Source: Limobrevibacterium gyesilva
Lineage (GTDB): Bacteria; Pseudomonadota; Alphaproteobacteria; Acetobacterales; Acetobacteraceae
Assembly (NCBI RefSeq): GCF_025989185.1
Contig: NZ_JAPDNT010000001.1
Span: 124,001-188,000, forward strand
Direction: 5' to 3'
Length of the DNA: 64,000 bases
Shown here: in pieces, positions 8,960-17,979 of the stretch
Layout of the letters: each line of letters begins with the position of its first letter
Position numbering within the stretch: position 1 is the first letter of the stretch
Translations under genes and position numbers: made by a program
The notes under the pieces: generated by a model
What the model was told of the DNA's origin: nothing
What the model saw: the letters and a program-made list of their open reading frames with translations, nothing else
Databases searched by the model: none

Positions 8960-9936
8960 GGCGGGTCCCTCCTTCGGAACGGCCACTCTACACCGCCGCG
9001 ACCTTGGCGCACTGGGCCGCGGCTGTTCACCAGGCGCAGGCCCACGGCGATCGCGACCAGGCCGGCCAGCAGCGCGATCGAGGCATGCTCCCCCAGCAAC
9101 AACGCGCCGGCGAGAATGCCGAACAGCGGCGTGAGGAAGGTGAAGCCCGCCAACCGGCCGGCGGGGTAGCGGATGATCATCGCGAACCAGACGAGATAGC
9201 TCAGAAACGCCACGATGACGGTCTGGTAGAACAGGGCGGCCCAGGCCAGAGCGGTGGCGTGCGGCCAGTGGTCCATCTCGCCCGCCAGCGCCGACGCGCC
9301 CAGCAGGATGGGTGCCGAGCCCACAAGCTGGATCAGCAGGATCCTGGACGACGGCGTGCGCGACAGGCTGGGGCTCGCTTTCACCACCACCGTGGTCGCC
9401 CCCCACAGCGCACCCGCCGCAAGGCACAGCAGGTCGCCCGCAACGCTGCCGCCACCGAACGCCAGGCCATCGGCGAAGGCGGCGGCGACGCCGCCGAATG
9501 CAATCAGCAGACCCAACGCCTGCCGCAGCGTCAGGCGCTCATGCGGCAGGAACAGATGGGCACCCAGTGCCGTGAAGAACGGAGCGGTGTAGAGGAACAG
9601 CACCCCCCGCGACGCGGTGGTGAGCTTCAGCCCGGGATACAGCGTCAGGAACTCGAAGCCGAACAGCACGGCGATCACGATGCCCGGTCCCAGCGCCGCA
9701 TCCCGCCGGAAGACCGCGCGGAACGCCTCGGGCCCCTCCTTCACCGCAATCCAGCCAAGCACCAGCACGGCCGCGACGGCCGAGCGAAGACCGGCCTGCA
9801 GCAACGGCCCCAGGCCCTGCACCACGGCGACCTTCACCGCCACCTGCTGGACGCCCCACAGCGTGCACAGCACCACCAGCACGGCGATGGCCGTCGCATC
9901 AACATGATCGCGGCGCTGAACGGCGACTGTGTCCAT
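8956..9936 (-). CDS. EamA-family (DMT superfamily) transporter
   Basis: A 326-residue inner-membrane protein with ten predicted hydrophobic helices in two EamA repeats, beginning AIAVLVVLCTLWGVQQVAVK. Members export or import small metabolites, often amino acids and nucleotide derivatives; the substrate is not readable. Its stop overlaps the start of the thiazoline-hydrolase-family gene by four bases. It is divergent from the M24-fold gene, with a 125-base spacer (9937-10061) that must carry both promoters. Confidence 0.85.
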   Translation of the reverse strand: MDTVAVQRRDHVDATAIAVLVVLCTLWGVQQVAVKVAVVQGLGPLLQAGLRSAVAAVLVLGWIAVKEGPEAFRAVFRRDAALGPGIVIAVLFGFEFLTLYPGLKLTTASRGVLFLYTAPFFTALGAHLFLPHERLTLRQALGLLIAFGGVAAAFADGLAFGGGSVAGDLLCLAAGALWGATTVVVKASPSLSRTPSSRILLIQLVGSAPILLGASALAGEMDHWPHATALAWAALFYQTVIVAFLSYLVWFAMIIRYPAGRLAGFTFLTPLFGILAGALLLGEHASIALLAGLVAIAVGLRLVNSRGPVRQGRGGVEWPFRRRDPP

Positions 9937-10061
9937 ACCGGGGCGATCGTGCGGATGCGGCGCAGATGCGGCAACCTGCGCATTCCGCAGGACCGCCCTG
10001 CGCGTTGTGCGCCTTCCCGCCCCCGTGCGATGCTGCCCGCTGCACTCCGCGGAGGGACACC

Positions 10062-11234
10062 ATGACTGTCGTTACGCCCGGCGAGCACATCCATTTCAGT
10101 CGCGACGAATTCGCTGCCCGCCGCGCCCGGACGCTTGCCGAGATGCAGCGCCGTGGCCTGTCCACCCTGCTGATGTTCCGCCAGGAGAGCATGTACTGGC
10201 TCACCGGCTACGACACGTTCGGCTACGTCTATTTCCAATGCCTGGTGCTGACCGATGACGGCCGCATGGTGCTGTTGACCCGCGCCCCCGATCGGCTGCA
10301 GGCGCGGTTCACCTCCATCGTCGAGGACATCCGCATCTGGGTGGACGGGCCCGACGCCTCACCCGCCCAGGATCTTCGCGATATCCTGCGCGAACTTGGC
10401 CGCGCCGGGACAACACTGGGGGTGGAATGGGAAGCCTACGGCCTGACCGCGCGCAACGGCCAACGCCTGTCCGCCGCACTGGACGGGTTCGCCACCCTGG
10501 ACGATGCTTCCGACCTGATCTCGCGCCTGCGCGTGGTGAAGAGCGCCGCCGAGCTCGAATATGTCCGCCGCGCCGCCGCCCTGGCCGACGATGCGCTGGA
10601 TGCCGCCGAGCTCGCGACAGCGCCCGGTGCGTTCGAGGGCGACATCCTGGCCGACATGCAATCGGCCGTGTTCACCGGTGGCGGTGACGACCCGGCCAAC
10701 GAGTACATCATCGGCTCCGGCCCCGGCGCATTGATGTGCCGCTACTTCACGGGACGCCGGCACCTGGACGCCGACGACCAGCTAACCCTCGAATTCGCCG
10801 GCGCCTATCGCCACTACCACGCCTGCCTGATGCGCACCTTCCTGGTCGGCCACGCCGATCCCCGGCTGATCGACATGCATGCCGCGTGCACAGATGCATT
10901 GCTGGCTGCCGAGGCTGCACTGCGCCCCGGCGATCCCGTGGGCGCTGCCTTCGACGCCCATGCCCGCACACTGGATGCGCGCGGCCTGCGCGAGCACCGG
11001 CTGAACGCCTGCGGCTATTCGCTGGGCACCACCTACGCGCCGAACTGGATGGACTGGCCCATGCTGTATGCCGGCCAGGCGCTGGAAGCGCAGCCGGGTA
11101 TGGTGTTCTTCATCCACATCATCGTCTTCGACGCCACGAACGGATTGGCGATGACGCTGGGGCGGACATCGTTGGTGACCGAGCGCGGGTCGGAGAGCCT
11201 GTCGCGAGGGTCAATCGAATTGGTACAAAAATGA
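10062..11234 (+). CDS. M24 pita-bread-fold protein lacking metal ligands (creatinase/ectoine-hydrolase type)
   Basis: A 390-residue creatinase-like protein: N-terminal creatinase/prolidase domain (about 15-150) and C-terminal M24 fold (165-385). All five dinuclear metal ligands of Xaa-Pro peptidases appear replaced: the first Asp is Glu244 (LEFAG), the second is Cys255, the GHGIG His is Tyr319 (GYSLG), the TIEPG Glu is His352 (FIHII) and the last Glu is Gly (about 367). This points to a metal-independent hydrolase related to creatinase or ectoine hydrolase rather than a peptidase. Start ATG 10062 follows a GGAGGG ribosome-binding site. Confidence 0.82.
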   Translation: MTVVTPGEHIHFSRDEFAARRARTLAEMQRRGLSTLLMFRQESMYWLTGYDTFGYVYFQCLVLTDDGRMVLLTRAPDRLQARFTSIVEDIRIWVDGPDASPAQDLRDILRELGRAGTTLGVEWEAYGLTARNGQRLSAALDGFATLDDASDLISRLRVVKSAAELEYVRRAAALADDALDAAELATAPGAFEGDILADMQSAVFTGGGDDPANEYIIGSGPGALMCRYFTGRRHLDADDQLTLEFAGAYRHYHACLMRTFLVGHADPRLIDMHAACTDALLAAEAALRPGDPVGAAFDAHARTLDARGLREHRLNACGYSLGTTYAPNWMDWPMLYAGQALEAQPGMVFFIHIIVFDATNGLAMTLGRTSLVTERGSESLSRGSIELVQK

Positions 11235-11240
11235 CAGGCC

Positions 11241-11255
11241 GGCGGCTTTGCCGCC
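11241..11255. terminator. hairpin between convergent genes
   Basis: Perfect inverted repeat GGCGGC-TTT-GCCGCC directly between the stop codons of two convergent genes. It has no T-run on either side, so it is a weak or bidirectional terminator candidate. Confidence 0.45.
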
Positions 11256-12425
11256 CTACCCCGGCAACCCCAGCACGTTCTTCGCCAGGATGTTCCGCTG
11301 GATCTCGTTCGAGCCGCCATAGATCGTGCTCGGCCGCGCCTGGATGAACAGGCCGGATGGGTGCAGTTCGCGGTTGCCTTCCATCGGATCGAGCAGCCCC
11401 GCGTTCTCGCCGGCGATGTCCATCATGGTGTCGGTGATCTTCTGGAACAGCTCGGTCTGGATCACCTTCAGCATCGACACGTCCGGCCCCAGCGTCTCAC
11501 CCCGGCGGACGATGTCCACGAACGTCGCGTGCAGCGCCTTCAGGTCCGCCAACTCGAGCCGCAGGCGCGTGTACTGGTCCTGGAATGCAAGGTCGTCGAA
11601 CACGCCCATCCGCTCGGCCAGCACGCGCAGCCGCGTCAGTGCGTAGCCGGAAAGCTTGGGCGAGCCGAGGAAGATGCGCTCGAAGCCCAGCAGGGCCTTG
11701 GCCATCGTCCAGCCCTTGTTCACCTCGCCCACCGTCCACGCCTTGGGCACGCGGACATTGTCGAAGAACACCTCGCAGAACTCGTCATGCAGGTCGAGGT
11801 TCACGATCGGGCGGACGGTGACGCCGGGGCTGTCCATCGGCACCAGCAGGAACGAGATGCCTTCCTGCTTCTTCGCCGTCCTGTCAGTGCGGACGAGCAG
11901 GAAGATCCAGTTCGCGTCATTGGCCAGCGTCGTCCAGGTCTTCTGGCCGTTCACCACCCAGTGGTCGCCGTCGGAGACCGCTTCGGTGCGCAGGGATGCG
12001 AGGTCGGAGCCCGCATTGGGCTCGCTATAGCCCTGGCACCAGACATGCTCGCCGCTCAGGATCTTCGGCAGGAAGAAGTCCTGCTGTTCCTTGCTGCCGT
12101 ACTGGATCAGCAACGGCCCGACCATGACGATGCCGTGGTCGTTGGTCCGGGCCACGCCGTGGCGCTCGCATTCCTCGATGAAGATGATCTGCTTGGCTGC
12201 CGACAGCCCCATGCCGCCGAACGCGCGCGGCCAGCCCGGGCACAGCCAGCCTTGCTCGGCCAGCTTGAAATACCACGGCTTGTTGTCACGCCAGTGCAGA
12301 CGCTTGGGTGGGTTGCGCAGTTCCTCCGGGTAGTTCGCCTCCACCCAGCGGCGCACGACCACGCGGAAGCTGTCGTCGTCCAGCGAGTCGAGGTCGTCGG
12401 ATGCCGGCGCCGCGATGGCGTTCAT
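11256..12425 (-). CDS. acyl-CoA dehydrogenase
   Basis: A 389-residue FAD acyl-CoA dehydrogenase introducing a 2,3-double bond into an acyl-CoA and passing electrons to ETF, and then to the ETF-QO encoded at 57067-58701. Seen are WCQGYSEPNAGSDL (FAD/substrate loop, about 130-143) and the C-terminal RPSTIYGGSNEIQ. The latter has Gly where medium-chain enzymes carry the catalytic Glu, as in long/branched-chain classes that take the base from another helix. It is last in the operon, three bases after the enoyl-CoA hydratase, and is paired with a second dehydrogenase at 13184-14242. Confidence 0.88.
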   Translation of the reverse strand: MNAIAAPASDDLDSLDDDSFRVVVRRWVEANYPEELRNPPKRLHWRDNKPWYFKLAEQGWLCPGWPRAFGGMGLSAAKQIIFIEECERHGVARTNDHGIVMVGPLLIQYGSKEQQDFFLPKILSGEHVWCQGYSEPNAGSDLASLRTEAVSDGDHWVVNGQKTWTTLANDANWIFLLVRTDRTAKKQEGISFLLVPMDSPGVTVRPIVNLDLHDEFCEVFFDNVRVPKAWTVGEVNKGWTMAKALLGFERIFLGSPKLSGYALTRLRVLAERMGVFDDLAFQDQYTRLRLELADLKALHATFVDIVRRGETLGPDVSMLKVIQTELFQKITDTMMDIAGENAGLLDPMEGNRELHPSGLFIQARPSTIYGGSNEIQRNILAKNVLGLPG

Positions 12426-12428
12426 GGC

Positions 12429-13187
12429 TCACACTCCGGAGAAGCTCGGCCTGCGCTTGGCCAGGAACGCCTCTTTCCCCTCGGCATGGTCGGCGGTCAG
12501 GAACAGCGCGGACTGGGTATTGCGCTCCCATTCCAGCGAATCCGCCAGCCCTTGGGCCAGCCAGGACTTCGTCATGGCGATCGGCAAGGGCGCGGCGTCG
12601 GCGAACATGGCGGCACGCTCCAGGGCAGCGTCGAGCGCAGTGCCAGCGGGCACCACATGGTCGATCAGGCCGATGCGCTCCGCCGCCGCAGCGTCCATCG
12701 GCTCCGCATACATCAGGATCTGCCGGGCCCGGCCCTCGCCCACCCGGCGCGGCAGGGTATGCAGCAGGCCGAAATCGGCGATCAGGCCGATCTTGCCGAA
12801 GCCGGCCATGAAGCGGGCGCTGTCGCTGGACACGATGGTGTCGCAGCACAGCGCCACACCCAGCCCGGCGCCGACGGCCCAGCCTTCCACGGCGGCGATG
12901 AACGGCTTGCTGCCTTCGATGATCAGGCGCACCAGCCGCTGCGTCAGGCGGAAGCGCTCGCGCCCGGCGGCCAGATCCTGCACGTTCATGCCGCTGATGT
13001 CGCCGCCGGCCGAGAAGGTGCCGTTGGCGCCGGTCACCACCACGGCGCGCACGCCGGCATCGGCCTCGATCCGCTCCAGCGCCGCGACCAACTCGGCGCG
13101 CATCGGCACCGCCAGGGCATTGCGCCGCTCCGGATAGTTCAGCGTGATCACGGCGGTGGCGCCGATACGGTCTTCAAGAATCATCAT
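12429..13187 (-). CDS. enoyl-CoA hydratase/isomerase family protein
   Basis: A 252-residue crotonase-fold protein hydrating 2-enoyl-CoA or isomerising enoyl-CoAs. The oxyanion-hole segment FSAGGDISGMNV (about 63-74) and the second element AAVEGWAVGAGLGVAL are present. At the position of the second catalytic Glu the sequence reads DSARFMAGFGKIGLIADFG, so one acidic residue may be missing and the reaction may differ from simple hydration. ATG overlaps the upstream dehydrogenase stop (ATGA), giving translational coupling. Confidence 0.86.
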   Translation of the reverse strand: MMILEDRIGATAVITLNYPERRNALAVPMRAELVAALERIEADAGVRAVVVTGANGTFSAGGDISGMNVQDLAAGRERFRLTQRLVRLIIEGSKPFIAAVEGWAVGAGLGVALCCDTIVSSDSARFMAGFGKIGLIADFGLLHTLPRRVGEGRARQILMYAEPMDAAAAERIGLIDHVVPAGTALDAALERAAMFADAAPLPIAMTKSWLAQGLADSLEWERNTQSALFLTADHAEGKEAFLAKRRPSFSGV

Positions 13188-14242
13188 TCGTCATCCTGGT
13201 CAGGGGCGGCCGCGGCATAGCGGCGCCGATGCAAGGCGGCCGAGCCGTACAGGTTGGCCAGCACCATGGCTTTGCGCAGGAACAACCCGACATCGTACTC
13301 GTCGGTGTAGCCGATGCCGCCATGCAACTGGATCGCCTGGCGGGTCACCAGCATGGACGCGTCCGCCGCCCGTGCCTTGGCGCGCGAGACAGCGGCCTGG
13401 CGCAACGCCGGGGCTGCGGCGCTGTCCAACGTCGCCGCGGCGGAGTCCACGCTGGCGCGGGTGAGCGCCACCTGGATCTTGAGGTCGGCCGCGCGGTGCT
13501 GCAGCGACTGGAAGCTGCCGATGGGGCGGCCGAATTGCTGGCGCGTCCTGAGATAGTCGAGCGTGATGGCGAAGGCGCGGTCCATCACCCCAAGCAGGTA
13601 GGCGGCGGTGGCGAGGGCGGCTTCCTCGATCGCCGCCGCCATGTCCCCGGCCACGGGCGTGCAGTGCGCGTCCGCCAGTGAAAGCGTGCCGAAGTTGCCG
13701 CCATCCTGGGTGCGCTCGATGGTCAGGCGCAGGCCGGGCGCGGCACGGTCCACCAGCGCCAGCCCGTCCCGGCCGGAGACCAGGAACGCGTCGGCGCCGG
13801 CCGCCATCGGCACGAACATCTTTCGCCCGCTGGCCCGGCCGCCGGCAACCGTCGTGTCGCCTTGCGCATCGAGCGTGTTGGCGCACTCCTGCCAGGCCGG
13901 GATGATCACCCGCTCGCCCGACAGCAGCCCGGCCAACGCGTCCCCGGCCAGCAAACGCGCGGACATGGCGCACGGGATCAGGGGCTCCGGCACCAGCCCG
14001 GCACCAAGCTCCTCGGCCAGGGCGCAGTATTCCTGCATGCCCAGGCCCGAGCCGCCGGCGGCCTCGGGCACGCGCAGCCCGGCCCAGCCCATGTCGCACA
14101 TCGCCTGCCAGGTCGCGCGGTCGAAGCCGGGCTCCCGGAAACGCAGGACCCGGATGCGCTTCATGTCGCCCGGCGCGACCACTGCGGCGGCGCTGTCGCG
14201 CAGCAGGCGGATATTCTCGGCCCGGTCTTCAGCGGCGTTCAT
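13184..14242 (-). CDS. acyl-CoA dehydrogenase (second subunit-like)
   Basis: A 352-residue acyl-CoA dehydrogenase. FAD-contacting RQQFGRPIGSFQSLQH and the QLHGGIGYTDEYDV motif are visible; the C-terminal LYGSAALH lacks the usual catalytic Glu. It is shorter than its partner at 11256-12425 and separated from it by the hydratase gene, an arrangement like the two-gene heterotetrameric dehydrogenases of steroid and terpenoid catabolism (comparison, not proof). Start ATG 14242 is preferred because an upstream in-frame ATG adds only nine unconserved residues. Confidence 0.86.
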   Translation of the reverse strand: MNAAEDRAENIRLLRDSAAAVVAPGDMKRIRVLRFREPGFDRATWQAMCDMGWAGLRVPEAAGGSGLGMQEYCALAEELGAGLVPEPLIPCAMSARLLAGDALAGLLSGERVIIPAWQECANTLDAQGDTTVAGGRASGRKMFVPMAAGADAFLVSGRDGLALVDRAAPGLRLTIERTQDGGNFGTLSLADAHCTPVAGDMAAAIEEAALATAAYLLGVMDRAFAITLDYLRTRQQFGRPIGSFQSLQHRAADLKIQVALTRASVDSAAATLDSAAAPALRQAAVSRAKARAADASMLVTRQAIQLHGGIGYTDEYDVGLFLRKAMVLANLYGSAALHRRRYAAAAPDQDDE

Positions 14243-14278
14243 GGCATCTTCACGGTCCCTGGGCGGCACTGCGGCCGT

Positions 14279-14938
14279 TCAGGACGGGAAATGCAGCTTC
14301 GCCTCGGTGCGGGCCTGCAGGTCGTCGCGCGACAGCCCCGGCAGGATGTCCAGCACCACGAAGCCCCGATCGGTCACGTCCAACACCGCGAGGTTGGTAT
14401 ACACGCGCTTCACCGCGCGCGGTGCGGTCAGCGGATAGCTGGAGCGGCGTACCAGCTTCGGGCGGCCGTCCTTGGTGGTGTGCTCCATCACCACCCACAG
14501 GCGCTTCGCCCCCGCGGCCAGGTCCATCGCCCCGCCCACGGCCGGCGCCGTATCGTTCTCGCTGGTGGCCCAGTTGGCGATGTCGCCGTTCTCCGCCACC
14601 TCGAAGGCGCCCAGCACGCACAGATCGAGGTGCCCGCCACGGATCATCGCGAAGCTGTCGGCATGGTGCACAAAGGCACCGCCGGTGCGCAGCGTCACAT
14701 GCTGCTTGCCCGCGTTGATCAGCCAGGGATCGATGTCCTCCTTGGCCGGCGCGGGGCCCATGCCCAGCACGCCGTTCTCGGAATGGATGATCACCTCGCG
14801 CTCCGGCGGCACGTGGTCGGCGACCTGGGTGGGAATGCCGATGCCGAGATTCACGTACCAGCCTTCGGGAACGTCCCGCGCCACACGCGCCGCCATCTGC
14901 GCCCGGCTCCACGGCTTGATGTCCACGGCAGTGTCCAT
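14279..14938 (-). CDS. 3-oxoacid CoA-transferase subunit B
   Basis: A 219-residue beta subunit of a family I CoA-transferase (PcaJ/ScoB/AtoA type), which moves CoA from succinyl- or acetyl-CoA to a 3-keto acid. The catalytic Glu lies in the SENG motif (IIHSENGVLGMG, about residues 52-63), and NLGIGIPTQVA (30-40) is conserved. It pairs with subunit A just upstream, 11 bases apart. The acceptor acid (3-oxoadipate, acetoacetate or other) cannot be told from sequence alone. Confidence 0.9.
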   Translation of the reverse strand: MDTAVDIKPWSRAQMAARVARDVPEGWYVNLGIGIPTQVADHVPPEREVIIHSENGVLGMGPAPAKEDIDPWLINAGKQHVTLRTGGAFVHHADSFAMIRGGHLDLCVLGAFEVAENGDIANWATSENDTAPAVGGAMDLAAGAKRLWVVMEHTTKDGRPKLVRRSSYPLTAPRAVKRVYTNLAVLDVTDRGFVVLDILPGLSRDDLQARTEAKLHFPS

Positions 14939-14949
14939 GACGTCTCTCC

Positions 14950-15630
14950 TCAGATCGGGGGGGCACCGTAAGGCACGTGCACCACCCGGTCCACGAAGAT
15001 GCCGGGGGTCACGATGTGCTCCGGGTTCAGTTCCCCGAGCTCCACGACGTGCTGTGCCTGCACGATGGTGCAGTCCGCCGCCATGGCCATCACCGGGTTA
15101 AAGTTGCGGCCTGACTTGTTGTAGGTGAGGTTGCCCCAGCGATCGGCCTGCCAGGCCTCCACCAGCGCGAAATCGCCGCGCAGGGCGTATTCCAGCACCA
15201 TCTCGCGGCCATTGATGGTGCGCAGCTCCTTGCCTTCGGCCAGCTTCGTGCCAACCGAGGTGGGGGTGAAGAACGCGCCCACACCGGCCCCGGCCGCGCG
15301 CATGCGTTCGGCCATGGTGCCCTGGGGCACAATTTCCAGCTCGATCTTCCCGGCACGATACAGCTCCTCGAAGATCGTCGAGGTGGAGCTGCGCGGGAAC
15401 GAGCAGATGATCTTGCGCACCCGCCCCAGCTCCATCAGCAGCGCCAGGCCCACATGCCCGCCGCCGGCGTTGTTGGCGACGACGACGAGGTCCTTCACGC
15501 CGGTCTCGATCAGCCCGTCCACCAGCTGGTTCGGCTGGCCCACCGACCCGAAGCCGCCCAGCAATACGGTGGCCCCATCCTTCACGCCGGCCACGGCATC
15601 GGCCATGGACGGGACGATCTTGTTGATCAT
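14950..15630 (-). CDS. 3-oxoacid CoA-transferase subunit A
   Basis: A 226-residue alpha subunit of the same family I CoA-transferase (PcaI/ScoA/AtoD type). It starts MINKIVPSMADAV, has the glycine-rich LLGGFGSVGQPNQL (22-35) for CoA binding, and the ALRGDFALVEAW and GNLTYNKSGRNFNPVMA segments typical of the subunit. The operon order synthetase, transferase A, transferase B, dehydrogenase, hydratase, dehydrogenase suggests that an acid is activated here and then beta-oxidised. Confidence 0.9.
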   Translation of the reverse strand: MINKIVPSMADAVAGVKDGATVLLGGFGSVGQPNQLVDGLIETGVKDLVVVANNAGGGHVGLALLMELGRVRKIICSFPRSSTSTIFEELYRAGKIELEIVPQGTMAERMRAAGAGVGAFFTPTSVGTKLAEGKELRTINGREMVLEYALRGDFALVEAWQADRWGNLTYNKSGRNFNPVMAMAADCTIVQAQHVVELGELNPEHIVTPGIFVDRVVHVPYGAPPI

Positions 15631-15667
15631 GCGATGCGTACCCTGACGCTGTTGACGACTGCCATAC

Positions 15668-17842
15668 TCATGTCCCCCCGATCTCGATCACGGCGTCCGC
15701 GGCATAGGCGCCTTCGCCCTCCGGCATGGCGAAGACGGGATTGAGGTCCACCGCCTGCACTGCCGCGCCCGCCTGATGCGCAAACACTGACAGCCGCGCG
15801 AGCATGCGCGCGAGCGCCTTGATGTCAGCCGGCTGGCGTCCGCGCGCGCCCAGCAGCAGCGGGGCGCCGCGAATGGAGCGGATCATGCGCTCGGCCACGT
15901 CCTCGCCGAACGGGCAGCGGCGGAACACCACGTCCTTCAGCACTTCCACGAAGACGCCGCCCAACCCGAACATCGCGACCGGGCCGAACACCGGGTCGCG
16001 GTGGATGCCCAGGATGCACTCGACGCCCCCCTGCAACTGCTTCGCCACCAGCACGCCCTCGATCCGCGCCGCCGGCGCCGCCGCGCGGGCACGCTCCAGC
16101 AGCGTGGCGAAACCGGCGCGCACGCCGTCCGCATCGGCCACGTCCAGCAGCACGCCGCCGATCTCGGATTTGTGCAGGATGTCCGGCGACAGGATCTTCA
16201 TCACCACCGGGAAGCCGAACGATGCCGCGGCAGCCACGGCAGCGTCGGCGGTCGGGCACGCCCGCTCGGGGGCGCTGGGAATGCCGGCCTCGGCCAGCAG
16301 GCGCTTCGCCTCCGCCTCGCTGGGTGTCGCGGCCGGCAGCGCGACCACGGGGACGGAAGGCGGTGCGGCGTCCGGGGCAGCGGCGAAGGCGGCGCCAAAC
16401 CGGCCCATCGCCTCGATCGCGACCACGGCGCGCGACGGGTCCTCGAACACCGTGAATCCGTCCGCTTCGTAGTCGCGCACTACCTCGGGCGGCGCCAGCA
16501 CGGACAGCACGTATAACCGGTCCGGGTACTTCGCCCGCGTGGCATTCAACTCGGTGCGCAGCTTCGGCACCATGCTGGGTGCGCCGCCAATCTGGGAGAA
16601 GAAGCACAGGATTGACGAATACCCGCCGTCGCCCGCCACCGCGTCGGCGAAACGGCCGACAAGGGAGAAGTCGTTGAACGCCTGCGCCGTGCAATCCACG
16701 GGGTTGCGCGGCGCGCAGAACGAGACCAGGGCCTTCAGCCTGGCCTGCGCATCCGCCGGCATTTCCGGCATCGGAACGCCCAGCTCGTCCGCAGCGTCGC
16801 TGATCAGCACGCCGGCGCCGCCGCTCATGGTCATCACGCCCAGCGTGTTGCGCGCGGGGTAGATGCGGCGCGACGCGAGCTGGGCGATGTCCAGCATCTC
16901 CTCGGTGGTGCGCGCCCGCACCACGCCGAACTCGGCCAGCACCGCATCGGTCACGGCGTCGTCGCCGGCAATGGAGGCTGTATGCGACTTGGCGGCGGCC
17001 GTGCCCAGCGCGCTGCGGCCCACTTTCATCATCACCACCGGCTTGCGCGCGGCCCGCGCGGCCGCCAGCGCCGCCAGCAGGCCCTCGGACTCGCGAATGC
17101 CCTCGGCATAGGCGGCGATCACGTCGGTCTCCGGGTCCTCGGCCAGCCAGCCGATCACGTCACCGATGGTGACATCGCCCTCGTTGCCGGTGGTGACGCA
17201 GAGCGGGGTGCCGAGTCCGCGATCGCGCGCGGCGGCGAACAGATGCGTGCCGTAGGCGCCGGACTGGCTGACGATGCCGATGCGCCCGGGCCGCGGCCAG
17301 CCATTCTCGAACGAGGAGGAGAAGATCGGATAGAAGCCGATACGCGCGTTGAACAGGCCAAGGCAGTTGGGCCCGAGCATCCGCATGCCGGCTGCCTTGG
17401 CCGTCGCGACCATGCGCGCCTGCGCCTCCGCCCCCGCTTCATCCACCTCGGCGAAGCCGGCCGTCAGCACGATCGCGCCCTTCACGCCGGCAGCGGCGAG
17501 GTCGGCCACGGCCGGCACGGCAAGCTCCGCCGAGACCGCGACAACGGCGACATCCGGCACTTCCGGCAGATCGGCCACCGAGGGGTAGGCCCGCAGGCCC
17601 TGCACTTCCTCGCGGCGTGGATTCACCGGGAAGATGCGCCCGGCAAATCCCTGCTTGCGCATATAGGCGATCGGGCGGCCGCCGATGCGTGTGGGATCGG
17701 TCGAGGCGCCCAGCACGGCCACCGAACGCGGGTTCAGCAGCGGCGTCAGGCTGGCGAAGCGGGCGCCAGCGGCGCCCACACCACCACCGCAAGCCCGGCT
17801 CGCCGGGCCTTGCCCGGACTGAGTTGCGGCCGGTTCGCTCAT
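15668..17842 (-). CDS. ADP-forming acyl-CoA synthetase (acetate-CoA ligase family)
   Basis: A 724-residue fused-subunit NDP-forming acyl-CoA synthetase. The order is an N-terminal CoA-binding Rossmann domain (LNPRSVAVLGASTDPTRIGG, about 30-50), succinyl-CoA-synthetase-like flavodoxin domains (200-440), then an ATP-grasp domain (about 505-724) with FPVVMKILSPDILHKSEIGG. It makes an acyl-CoA with reversible ATP synthesis. It is the first gene of the acyl-CoA operon running down to 11256. ATG 17842 is chosen for its GGGGGAT ribosome-binding site; an in-frame extension upstream lacks conservation. Confidence 0.88.
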   Translation of the reverse strand: MSEPAATQSGQGPASRACGGGVGAAGARFASLTPLLNPRSVAVLGASTDPTRIGGRPIAYMRKQGFAGRIFPVNPRREEVQGLRAYPSVADLPEVPDVAVVAVSAELAVPAVADLAAAGVKGAIVLTAGFAEVDEAGAEAQARMVATAKAAGMRMLGPNCLGLFNARIGFYPIFSSSFENGWPRPGRIGIVSQSGAYGTHLFAAARDRGLGTPLCVTTGNEGDVTIGDVIGWLAEDPETDVIAAYAEGIRESEGLLAALAAARAARKPVVMMKVGRSALGTAAAKSHTASIAGDDAVTDAVLAEFGVVRARTTEEMLDIAQLASRRIYPARNTLGVMTMSGGAGVLISDAADELGVPMPEMPADAQARLKALVSFCAPRNPVDCTAQAFNDFSLVGRFADAVAGDGGYSSILCFFSQIGGAPSMVPKLRTELNATRAKYPDRLYVLSVLAPPEVVRDYEADGFTVFEDPSRAVVAIEAMGRFGAAFAAAPDAAPPSVPVVALPAATPSEAEAKRLLAEAGIPSAPERACPTADAAVAAAASFGFPVVMKILSPDILHKSEIGGVLLDVADADGVRAGFATLLERARAAAPAARIEGVLVAKQLQGGVECILGIHRDPVFGPVAMFGLGGVFVEVLKDVVFRRCPFGEDVAERMIRSIRGAPLLLGARGRQPADIKALARMLARLSVFAHQAGAAVQAVDLNPVFAMPEGEGAYAADAVIEIGGT

Positions 17843-17979
17843 TCGTCTTATCCCCCCGGAGATCGGTCGGTGCCGATCATGCCGTCCGGGCCGCGGGGCC
17901 ACAACCCGGTGGCATCCGATGGGGCGCGATGCGGCCGCGTGGCTCCGGAAAGATCAGGCCGGCAGGGTTGCGGCGGTGC

